From assembly GCA_903898215.1 (NCBI GenBank), contig CAIUEQ010000237.1, forward strand, positions 1-5,270: 5,270 nucleotides of DNA, given 5' to 3'. Shown here piece by piece: positions 1 to 5,270 of this stretch. Positions within the stretch are counted from its first letter, which is position 1. Each line of letters opens with the position of its first letter. The DNA is from an uncultured Bacteroidota bacterium (lineage in GTDB: Bacteria; Bacteroidota; Bacteroidia; UKL13-3). Below the pieces are notes generated by a model that saw only the letters and a list, made by a program, of their open reading frames with translations, was not told the DNA's origin and made no database searches. The position numbers and the translations under genes were made by a program.

Positions 1-360
1 CACTTTCATTCCGGCTTCTCTTAAGCGTGTAGCAAGTCGGGTAAAATCGCTGTCACTCGAAACAATGCAAAATCCATCAACACGACCAGAATATAAAATA
101 TCCATCGCATCAATGATCATTGAGGAGTCAGTTGCATTTTTTCCGCTTGTATAACTATATTGATGAATTGGTGTGATGGCATTTTCCAGCAACACATTTT
201 TCCAACCGCTAACAGTTGGTTTTGTCCAATCGGCATATATTCTTTTAAAAGTTGGCGTTCCATATTTAGCAATTTCTTCCAACATTTCTTTCACATTTGA
301 ATAAGGCACATTGTCGGCATCAATTAATACCGCAAGTCTTAAATCATTTTTTGTTTCCAT
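1..360 (-). CDS. NYN/LabA-like PIN-fold protein (N-terminal 120 codons, runs off left edge)
   Basis: Reading the minus strand from the ATG at 360-358 gives 120 uninterrupted codons up to the window edge. The protein begins METKNDLRLAVLIDADNVPY. What I see are the acidic motifs of the NYN (PIN-like) domain: L-I-D-A-D-N-V at residues 12-18 (D14, D16, N17), a central A-T-D-S-S-M-I-I-D-A-M-D at about 76-87, and S-S-D-S-D-F at 101-106 (D103, D105). In this family such Asp residues coordinate a metal ion for RNA or DNA cleavage. Bacterial LabA/DUF88 proteins of this type often carry a C-terminal OST-HTH (LOTUS) RNA-binding domain, which would lie outside the window. Cytoplasmic; no signal peptide or membrane segment is visible. 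It is transcribed away from the kinase gene and is probably its own transcription unit. The family call is firm, but the biological substrate is unknown. Confidence 0.85.
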   Translation of the reverse strand, partial: METKNDLRLAVLIDADNVPYSNVKEMLEEIAKYGTPTFKRIYADWTKPTVSGWKNVLLENAITPIHQYSYTSGKNATDSSMIIDAMDILYSGRVDGFCIVSSDSDFTRLATRLREAGMKV

Positions 361-401
361 AATTATTTCTGCAAAATATTTTCACTATGCAGTTCCTTCA
401 T

Positions 402-409
402 CAAAGGTA
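402..409 (-). promoter_or_regulatory. Candidate Bacteroidota -7 box for the NYN gene
   Basis: On the minus strand this reads TACCTTTG, a perfect match to the TAnnTTTG -7 consensus of the Bacteroidota primary sigma factor. It lies 41 bp upstream of the minus-strand ATG, leaving a leader of roughly 35 nt. The -33 element is weak: the best TTG is at 437-435, about 25 bp away, longer than the usual spacing. The match is seen in the sequence; promoter function is inferred. Confidence 0.4.
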
Positions 410-557
410 TTGAATAATATGAGAGTTATAAATTCAAGAAATCCAATGAACAAAATCAATGTTAGCATGACTTTAGCGTTTTAAAATAAAATATATCCAC
501 AAACTCAATAATTTCGAATCTAAATGATAAACTTGCTGCTTATAAGAAATTACAATT

Positions 558-1169
558 ATGCATTTAGCTATCGCTGGAAATATCGGATCAGGAAAAACAA
601 CGTTAACAACGTTACTTGCACGCCACTACAAGTTTGAACCTCACTACGAAGACGTAGAAGACAATCCTTATATCAGCGATTTTTATGAAGACATGCAGCG
701 TTGGGCTTTTAATCTTCAGATCTATTTTTTAAATAGTAGATTTAGCCAAATACAACAAGTTCAGAAAGGCAAAAAGAATGTTATTCAGGATAGAACAATT
801 TATGAAGACGCTTACATCTTCGCTCCTAATTTACATTCGATGGGATTGATGAGCACTCGCGATTTTGAAACCTACCAACGTTTATTTGATTCAATGACTT
901 CTGCAATCAAACCACCTGATTTGTTGGTGTATTTGCGTGCTTCCATTCCAACACTTGTAAATCAAATTCAAAAACGTGGAAGAGAATATGAAGATTCTAT
1001 TCGCTTAGATTATTTGAAAAGATTAAATGAAAGATACGAAGCGTGGATTTCAACCTACAAACATAAATTGCTGATTATCGATATCGACAATTTGAATTTT
1101 GCTGAAAAACCTGAAGACCTCAGCGATGCACTTAGCAGAATTGATGCTGAGATAAACGGACTGTTTTAA
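558..1169 (+). CDS. Deoxynucleoside kinase (dNK/dAK-dGK-dCK family)
   Basis: Predicted to phosphorylate a deoxyribonucleoside at the 5' position with ATP, the first step of deoxynucleotide salvage in the cytoplasm. The 203 residues are the usual length for bacterial members. Visible motifs in order: P-loop G-N-I-G-S-G-K-T at residues 7-14 (K13); an acidic Y-E-D-V-E-D-N-P-Y stretch at 30-38, where the family has its catalytic Glu; F-N-L-Q-I-Y-F at 51-57 with the base-contacting Gln (Q53); the D-R-T-I-Y-E-D motif at 78-84 in place of the common D-R-S; and the basic lid K-R-G-R-E-Y-E at 139-145. The C-terminal helix fits the family. Bacteroidota homologues are often deoxyadenosine-specific, but substrate choice cannot be read from these motifs. 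It is the first gene of a tight run with the acetyltransferase (32-bp gap) and tag. The leader is A-rich with no Shine-Dalgarno sequence. The P-loop begins only six residues after the start, which supports this ATG. Confidence 0.92.
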   Translation: MHLAIAGNIGSGKTTLTTLLARHYKFEPHYEDVEDNPYISDFYEDMQRWAFNLQIYFLNSRFSQIQQVQKGKKNVIQDRTIYEDAYIFAPNLHSMGLMSTRDFETYQRLFDSMTSAIKPPDLLVYLRASIPTLVNQIQKRGREYEDSIRLDYLKRLNERYEAWISTYKHKLLIIDIDNLNFAEKPEDLSDALSRIDAEINGLF

Positions 1170-1201
1170 GAATTATCTAACTATACAGTAAACTGAATAC
1201 T

Positions 1202-1702
1202 GTGAAAGGTGAACTAAAAATACGAATTGCAGCAATACATGATGTTCCCGGCATTACTGATATTTATAATGATGCCATTTTAAATACCACCGCTACCTGC
1301 GATACCGAAATAAAATCTATTGAAAATAGAATTGAATGGCTTAATTCTCATTCAAAAAAATACCCTGTTTTAGTTGCTGTTAAAAACAATGATATGCTGG
1401 GTTGGGCGAGCATGAGCAGATGGAGCGACCGCACTGCTTATGATGACACAGCAGAAATTTCTATTTACATTCATAAAGATTTTAGGGATCAAGGAATCGG
1501 AAAATTATTATTCAAAAAAATTATTGTTGCAGGAAAAGAAGGCGGACTACATTGTGTGCTTTCACGCATTACGCAAGACAACGAAAAAAGTATTTACCTA
1601 CACGAAAATTTTGGATTTACTCACGTTGGTGTGATGAAAGAAGTTGCAAATAAATTTGATACAATTCTTGATGTTCATATCATGCAATTAATTTATTGCT
1701 AA
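1202..1702 (+). CDS. GNAT N-acetyltransferase, phosphinothricin/methionine-sulfoximine acetyltransferase type
   Basis: Predicted to transfer acetyl from acetyl-CoA to the amino group of a small amino-acid-like substrate; the family includes PAT/Bar and the YncA/MnaT methionine sulfone/sulfoximine acetyltransferases. The 166-residue length is typical. Visible features: R-I-A-A near the start, I-Y-N-D-A-I at 20-26, Y-P-V-L-V-A at 54-59, G-W-A-S at 67-70, T-A-E-I-S-I-Y-I at 83-90 (E85 matches the family's proposed catalytic Glu), the acetyl-CoA pyrophosphate loop R-D-Q-G-I-G-K at 95-101, and Q-D-N-E-K-S-I-Y-L-H-E-N-F-G-F at 125-139. The end K-F-D-T-I-L-D-V..M-Q is the usual PAT C-terminus, though D-T replaces the common G-R/K before the hydrophobic position. 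The GTG start is forced: an in-frame stop lies at 1178-1180 and no ATG lies between. The natural substrate is unknown; a detoxification role is an inference from the family. Confidence 0.9.
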   Translation: MKGELKIRIAAIHDVPGITDIYNDAILNTTATCDTEIKSIENRIEWLNSHSKKYPVLVAVKNNDMLGWASMSRWSDRTAYDDTAEISIYIHKDFRDQGIGKLLFKKIIVAGKEGGLHCVLSRITQDNEKSIYLHENFGFTHVGVMKEVANKFDTILDVHIMQLIYC

Positions 1703-1723
1703 AAAAAATATACCTAATAAAAA

Positions 1724-2278
1724 GTGAAAACACGTTGCGGCTGGACTAAAGATGATGCGTTGATGATTGCTTACCATGATGAAGAATGGGGCGTAGAGGT
1801 TCATGACGATAAAAAGCATTTTGAATTATTGGTATTGGAAACTTTTCAAGCGGGTTTAAGTTGGAAAACAATTTTGCACAGACGTGAAGGTTTTCGAAAA
1901 GCATTTGCAAATTTTGATGTGGTGAAAGTTTCGAAATTTTCAGAAAACCAATTGCAGAAATTAATGACTGACGAAAAAATTATTCGCAATCGATTGAAAA
2001 TCTTTGGAACAACAAAAAACGCAAAAGCATTTATCGAAGTACAAAATGAATTTGGTTCTTTCAATCAATATATCTGGCAATTTGTAAAACATCAAACAGT
2101 TGTAAATAAACACAAAACCTTAAATGATATTCCCGCAACTTCGCTTCAAAGTGATGCCATGAGCAAGGACCTCAAAAAACGAGGTTTTACTTTTGTTGGT
2201 TCTACAATTTGTTATGCCTACATGCAAGCTGCAGGTATGGTAAACGACCATCTGGTTGATTGTTTCAGATATCGATAA
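1724..2278 (+). CDS. tag: 3-methyladenine-DNA glycosylase I (Tag)
   Basis: Excises 3-methyladenine from alkylated DNA by cleaving the N-glycosidic bond, starting base excision repair. The 184 residues match the usual length. The zinc-snap ligands known from E. coli Tag all have counterparts: C5, H18, H176 and C180. The base-pocket residues are also present: Y17 in Y-H-D-E-E-W-G-V, E39 in L-E-T-F-Q-A-G-L-S-W, and W47 at the end of that motif. Further family blocks are I-I-R-N-R-L-K-I at 86-93, S-K-D-L-K-K-R-G-F-T-F-V-G at 147-159 and M-V-N-D-H at 172-176. The GTG start is well fixed: an in-frame TAA sits at 1718-1720, and the next internal Met (residue 14) would lose the zinc ligand C5. It lies 21 bp after the acetyltransferase stop, so it is probably cotranscribed. 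No hairpin followed by a T-run is visible after the stop. Confidence 0.96.
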   Translation: MKTRCGWTKDDALMIAYHDEEWGVEVHDDKKHFELLVLETFQAGLSWKTILHRREGFRKAFANFDVVKVSKFSENQLQKLMTDEKIIRNRLKIFGTTKNAKAFIEVQNEFGSFNQYIWQFVKHQTVVNKHKTLNDIPATSLQSDAMSKDLKKRGFTFVGSTICYAYMQAAGMVNDHLVDCFRYR

Positions 2279-2393
2279 CTCCTGTAAAAAAATCGTAATT
2301 GTTTAACAACTAAGCAGTAAAATTTTGTGAATAAATCGTAGATAACTGCTTATCAGCTTTGAGTAATTTGCTTGCATAAACAGTAAATAACTC
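2279..2393 (+). promoter_or_regulatory. 115-bp spacer before the SMC-like gene with short inverted and direct repeats
   Basis: This gap separates tag from the SMC-like ATPase and probably holds its promoter, but no clear TAnnTTTG box is found. It contains a near-palindrome TTGTTTAACAA at 2299-2309. TAAGCAGT at 2311-2318 is matched exactly in inverted orientation by ACTGCTTA at 2345-2352. A one-mismatch direct copy, TAAACAGT, lies at 2377-2384, ten bases before the ATG. The repeats are seen directly. Operator function is speculation, since 8-bp repeats in A/T-rich DNA can arise by chance. Confidence 0.25.
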
Positions 2394-5045
2394 ATGTTAA
2401 CCAGACTCATTGTTCTCAATTCAAAAGTATACGGAAAGGCTGAAATTCGTCTTGATGATTGCGATTCACTTCAACTCGTTGGTCCAAATAATATTGGAAA
2501 AAGTACGCTCATTTATGCCCTCAATTTTTTGTTTATCATCGATGGACAGAAAATGACTTTTAGCGGTCAGCGCAGAGGTGATAAAGAAACCATTCATCAT
2601 TATTTTCCAAATCATAATCAGAGTTATATTGTTTTTGAAGTTTTCAAAAAATCATATTACTGCATTATTGTAAAGCGTGATGCCGAAAGTAATTTGGAGT
2701 ATTACAAATTTGACAGCGAATACAAAGAAGAATTTTTTGTGAATGAAGATAAACGTTTACTAAAATTTGAAGATGTAAAAGAACGCCTTTTTGTTGCAGG
2801 CTTAGCACTCGAACAATACCGCGATAAGCGTGATGTGTTTGCACATGTATATCAGCGAGGTCGCAGGAACAATGGTGTGGTATGGCTTGACGATTCGGTA
2901 CGTACAGAAGGATTAAGCAATAATTTTTCACGCATCTATCGTTACCTTATCAATACAAAACTCATCAATAATAAAAATTTAAAAGAAGCTTTAATTGTTG
3001 CTGATAACAGAGAAAATGAAACACTTAATTTTTCTCAAAAAAACAAAAAAGACATCAACGATTTGCGAAAGGTAAACAATGAAATTAGAAACCTTCGTTC
3101 GGTAAAAAATGAGTTTGATGAATTCAGAGAATTGGTGAGTCAGTATAACGCAAAAGCAAGAATCATCAGTGAACTGTATTATGGTTTTACAAAAAGTTAC
3201 AGCCACACTTTACCCGAATTACAAGTTCAGTTTCATGATAAAGATAAATCCATTGAAAGTTTAAAAACAGAAGTAAATGAAGAGCTACAACCTAAGCAGG
3301 CAGAGCTCGACAGAAAGATTGGAGGTAAAGTTGCCGAAATCGAAGCACGTTCAACTATAGTAAGAGAAAAAGAAATTGAGTTAGAAGAAATAAACAAATT
3401 TGAACCAACAAAATTGTTGGAAGAGCAGCTTGCCAATCACGATCAAAAACGTAAAGAAATTGAATCGCGATTAACAATGGTTGAGTTGCAAAAACTAAAT
3501 AGCAAGCAAATTGAAATGCGTGTTCTATCCACTCAAAATCATAATGAGCGATTAGAAATGCAGGTAAAAAATTACAGCAATTTGCTCATCAATAAAATTT
3601 CGGGATCGGTTGAAAACAGAAAAGTATTGAATGCTATTTTAAGCGAACAAGTAAATAGTTTACCGGGCGATCAGGTGCTTAAGCAAATTCATAAAATCAC
3701 ACAGAAGCTAAATATTTTTGATGGTGAAATAGATATCTCAAAAAATATTGAACTGAAAGATTTTAAAAGTGTAGAAGAATTGAAAGAGGAATTAAAAGCC
3801 TCTAAAGAAGAATTAAAACAACAAGAAAGTTTATTGAATGTTGTAAAGAATATTGAAAAATCGCAAGCTGAGCTAAGTCGCATCAATGCAGAGATAGACA
3901 GCATAAAAATTAAACTTCAAAAAATAAAAAACAAGCCAACACTCGTAAAAGCTATCGAGAAATTGAAGGCTGAAATAAATGAGCTGGTTCAATTAAAAGA
4001 CAAGTTCGAATCGGAGCAAAAAGCAATTGCAAAAAGTATCGCAAAAAAATCGAACGAATTGCAAGAGTTGATTGACGAAAAACAAAAACGTCAGGAACGT
4101 ATCGGAAAATTAATTGATTACAAACGCGAGTTGGATGAATTGGGATTAGTTGGTGAAGAATTTGAAACCAACGAAAACCTTGATCAGTTGTACAATAAAA
4201 TAAAATTAAACTGGAACGACAGAATTATTTTAAAATCAAACAAAGATCATTTGTTCGAAAAATTACGCGACAAATTACAAAGTACTTTTGCAGATGAAAA
4301 TGATTTCATCAAATATGTGGAAGAAGAAGTTGCGTTGATAGAAGATAAAGAACGAAGCGTTCAATCGTTGCTTGAAAGCATTTCTACACAGTTTGCAAAC
4401 CCTGCATACACAATGCTTAAGCGTTATGAAGAGTTCAAAGAATTTATTTATAACAAGTTCAATCAAAAACTTACTCAAACACGTATTTCAGATATCGAGG
4501 CACTAACAATTGAATTAGACGATAACAAACGCGTAGTGGAAGAGTTGAAAAAAATATCTCAAATACAATCTGTGAGTGGTCAATTGATGTTTGAATTTGA
4601 CAACTCCGAAAATTTAAAAGTACTTGATAGTTATTTGGAAAGTGGGAAGAAATTAGAATTTGATGACCTGTTCAATATCAATTTAAATCTTACCCGAAAA
4701 GGAAATACCAAGCAAGTAGATTTGGGTGACCAGATTGAAAGTGATGGAACAGATAAGATGATACGTTTGGTAATTATCATGAATATCATCAACCGACTTG
4801 CAGTAAACGATCACGAAAATAGAATTGCATTGTTTATAGATGAAGTTGCAACGATTGATAAAAAGAACCGTCCGGAATTAGTGCGTTTTTGTAAGGAACA
4901 CCATTTTATTCCAATCTTCGCAGCTCCTGATGCAGTAGAAGGTTTCGGGAAATATTATTTCATTTATCCGAGTGCAGGAAAAATTAATGTAAGCGAAAAA
5001 TTCAATGCAGTTTATGGTGAACGTACTGCTGAAATTGGAGCTTAA
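2394..5045 (+). CDS. SMC-like coiled-coil ATPase, MukB/JetC-like head, compact form
   Basis: An 883-residue protein with split ABC-type ATPase heads joined by long arms, the plan of SMC/Rad50-like DNA machines. The N-terminal head (about 1-215) has Walker A G-P-N-N-I-G-K-S-T at 30-38 (K36). Charged, heptad-like helix runs from about 215 to 400. A less helical stretch (about 400-455) may be the hinge, and a second coiled-coil arm runs from about 456 to 660. The C-terminal head has a signature-like S-D-G-T-D at 783-787, Walker B I-A-L-F-I-D-E at 811-817 (D816, E817), a D-loop-like A-T-I-D, and I-F-A-A-P-D at 841-846. From memory of the families, the last three blocks resemble MukB/MksB and Wadjet JetC. 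There is no C-x-x-C zinc hook (cysteines only at 23, 90 and 833), which argues against Rad50 and Lamassu-type hooks. MukB is near 1,490 residues and JetC near 1,100, so this is a short form. An in-frame TAA at 2388-2390 fixes the ATG as the earliest start. No kleisin or KITE gene lies upstream. The ATPase fold is certain; the subfamily is probable and the biological role unknown. Confidence 0.85.
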   Translation: MLTRLIVLNSKVYGKAEIRLDDCDSLQLVGPNNIGKSTLIYALNFLFIIDGQKMTFSGQRRGDKETIHHYFPNHNQSYIVFEVFKKSYYCIIVKRDAESNLEYYKFDSEYKEEFFVNEDKRLLKFEDVKERLFVAGLALEQYRDKRDVFAHVYQRGRRNNGVVWLDDSVRTEGLSNNFSRIYRYLINTKLINNKNLKEALIVADNRENETLNFSQKNKKDINDLRKVNNEIRNLRSVKNEFDEFRELVSQYNAKARIISELYYGFTKSYSHTLPELQVQFHDKDKSIESLKTEVNEELQPKQAELDRKIGGKVAEIEARSTIVREKEIELEEINKFEPTKLLEEQLANHDQKRKEIESRLTMVELQKLNSKQIEMRVLSTQNHNERLEMQVKNYSNLLINKISGSVENRKVLNAILSEQVNSLPGDQVLKQIHKITQKLNIFDGEIDISKNIELKDFKSVEELKEELKASKEELKQQESLLNVVKNIEKSQAELSRINAEIDSIKIKLQKIKNKPTLVKAIEKLKAEINELVQLKDKFESEQKAIAKSIAKKSNELQELIDEKQKRQERIGKLIDYKRELDELGLVGEEFETNENLDQLYNKIKLNWNDRIILKSNKDHLFEKLRDKLQSTFADENDFIKYVEEEVALIEDKERSVQSLLESISTQFANPAYTMLKRYEEFKEFIYNKFNQKLTQTRISDIEALTIELDDNKRVVEELKKISQIQSVSGQLMFEFDNSENLKVLDSYLESGKKLEFDDLFNINLNLTRKGNTKQVDLGDQIESDGTDKMIRLVIIMNIINRLAVNDHENRIALFIDEVATIDKKNRPELVRFCKEHHFIPIFAAPDAVEGFGKYYFIYPSAGKINVSEKFNAVYGERTAEIGA

Positions 5046-5056
5046 TAAAAAAAGAA

Positions 5057-5074
5057 AACACAAAGAACACAAAG
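5057..5074 (+). repeat. Tandem 9-bp repeat AACACAAAG x2
   Basis: Two exact adjacent copies of AACACAAAG begin 12 bases after the SMC-like stop codon, in the gap before the next gene. The duplication is seen directly. It may be a small microsatellite; no function is evident, and no GC-rich hairpin accompanies it, so it is not a recognisable terminator. Confidence 0.6.
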
Positions 5075-5146
5075 TAAAATTATAGTGAACAGTGCGAACA
5101 CATAGCGTCATTGCGGAATAATAAAATGTTAAAAAGGAAATAATGG

Positions 5147-5171
5147 CTAACAGCTAAATACTAACAGCTAA
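5147..5171 (+). repeat. Direct repeat CTAACAGCTAA x2, 14-bp period
   Basis: CTAACAGCTAA occurs at 5147-5157 and 5161-5171, separated by ATA. A further GCTAA follows at 5174-5178, so the tract is built from a recurring GCTAA/CAGCTAA unit. It ends five bases before the start codon at 5184. The repeats are directly visible. They could be a repeat-family remnant or a binding-site array; nothing here decides between these. Confidence 0.55.
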
Positions 5172-5183
5172 TTGCTAAAATAA

Positions 5184-5270
5184 ATGAAAGCAGAACCAAA
5201 AACGATATTAAATTTTTTATCCAATCACTTTGAACCCATCAAAGATTTGTTTGACATTCAAACAAAAGAA
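5184..5270 (+). CDS. Unidentified protein, first 29 codons (runs off right edge)
   Basis: An open frame starts at ATG 5184 and reads MKAEPKTILNFLSNHFEPIK, then nine more codons to the window edge. An in-frame TAA at 5181-5183 makes this the earliest possible start, preceded by an A-rich leader without a Shine-Dalgarno sequence. The residues suggest an amphipathic helix (T-I-L-N-F-L-S-N-H-F) followed by a second helix, compatible with a small cytoplasmic helical or winged-helix domain, but I do not recognise the family. It lies 138 bp downstream of the SMC-like ATPase on the same strand, so it could encode a partner subunit. That is inference from position only. The frame could also be spurious, although its codon use resembles the neighbours. 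Confidence 0.55.
   Translation, partial: MKAEPKTILNFLSNHFEPIKDLFDIQTKE

Noticed and set aside
509..516. TAATTTCG as a -7 promoter box for the kinase gene
   Set aside because: One mismatch to TAnnTTTG and no TTTG at suitable distance upstream, so it is too weak to annotate.
1440..1634. Alternative plus-strand frame inside the acetyltransferase gene
   Set aside because: It overlaps the acetyl-CoA-binding core of a clear GNAT gene in another frame and has no family features.
1846..2064. Minus-strand frame inside tag
   Set aside because: It lies antisense to a gene with intact family motifs and shows no recognisable protein features.
2249..2290. Possible terminator after tag (ATCTG...CAGAT pairing near the gene end)
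   Set aside because: The stem is only 5 bp, lies within the coding sequence and is not followed by a T-run.
2665..2931. Minus-strand frame inside the N-terminal head of the SMC-like gene (and similar ones at 2991-3206, 3233-3436, 3689-3904 and 4275-4478)
   Set aside because: These are shadows of the plus-strand gene. Their Ser/Phe- and Cys-rich composition is what the reverse complement of Glu/Lys-rich coiled coil produces.
4878..5111. Minus-strand frame of 77 codons spanning the ATPase 3' end and the following spacer
   Set aside because: Most of it is antisense to the conserved ATPase C-terminus. The spacer part is a translated simple repeat, and there is no recognisable domain.
5143..5157. 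Four-codon frame (M-A-N-S-stop) preceded by AAAAAGGAAATA, the only Shine-Dalgarno-like site in the window
   Set aside because: Too short to support as a leader peptide. Its codons are simply the CTAACAGCTAA repeat, and Shine-Dalgarno sites carry little weight in Bacteroidota.
2394..5270. Complete Wadjet (JetABCD) or MukBEF operon
   Set aside because: Only the SMC-like ATPase is visible. No MukF/JetA, MukE/JetB or JetD is identifiable, and the usual upstream positions are taken by tag. The label would overstate the evidence.
1..5270. CRISPR array, tRNA, rRNA or insertion-sequence remnants
   Set aside because: No regularly spaced repeats of suitable length, no tRNA-like cloverleaf and no transposase-like frame or terminal inverted repeats were found by eye.

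Overview
The window looks like an ordinary chromosomal stretch of an AT-rich bacterium, most probably a member of the Bacteroidota (Flavobacteriia/Chitinophagia-like). This rests on the strongly A/T-biased third codon positions, A-rich leaders with almost no Shine-Dalgarno sequences, a perfect match to the Bacteroidota -7 promoter motif TAnnTTTG upstream of the leftmost gene, and the style of the proteins. The assignment is inferred; no rRNA or other marker gene is present.

Layout, left to right. Positions 1-360 (minus strand) hold the first 120 codons of a NYN/LabA-type PIN-fold protein that runs off the left edge. A 197-bp divergent intergenic region follows. Then comes a compact plus-strand run of three genes: a P-loop deoxynucleoside kinase (558-1169), a phosphinothricin/methionine-sulfoximine-type GNAT N-acetyltransferase (1202-1702) and 3-methyladenine-DNA glycosylase I, Tag (1724-2278). 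The gaps are only 32 and 21 bp. The second and third genes both start with GTG, and in each case an in-frame stop lies just upstream, so these starts are well constrained. After a 115-bp gap carrying short inverted and direct repeats comes a large SMC-like ATPase of 883 residues (2394-5045). A 138-bp repeat-bearing gap then leads to the first 29 codons of an unidentified protein (5184 to the right edge).

The three-gene run joins nucleoside salvage, small-molecule acetylation and repair of alkylated DNA. It may simply be a housekeeping operon without one shared pathway.

The most interesting item is the SMC-like protein. It has an N-terminal Walker A, about 450 residues of arms (mostly coiled coil) and a C-terminal head. 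The Walker B block there continues into a short helix and ends in an I-F-A-A-P-D motif, the arrangement I recognise from MukB/MksB and the Wadjet ATPase JetC rather than from canonical SMC, Rad50 or Lamassu-type proteins. It is much shorter than MukB or JetC, its ABC signature is S-D-G-T-D instead of S-G-G, and no kleisin (MukF/JetA), KITE (MukE/JetB) or Toprim nuclease (JetD) gene lies upstream. Any partner must therefore be downstream, starting with the truncated gene at 5184. A reduced, unrecognised MukB/JetC-like DNA-loop-extruding or anti-plasmid module is a reasonable hypothesis, but this window alone cannot establish it.
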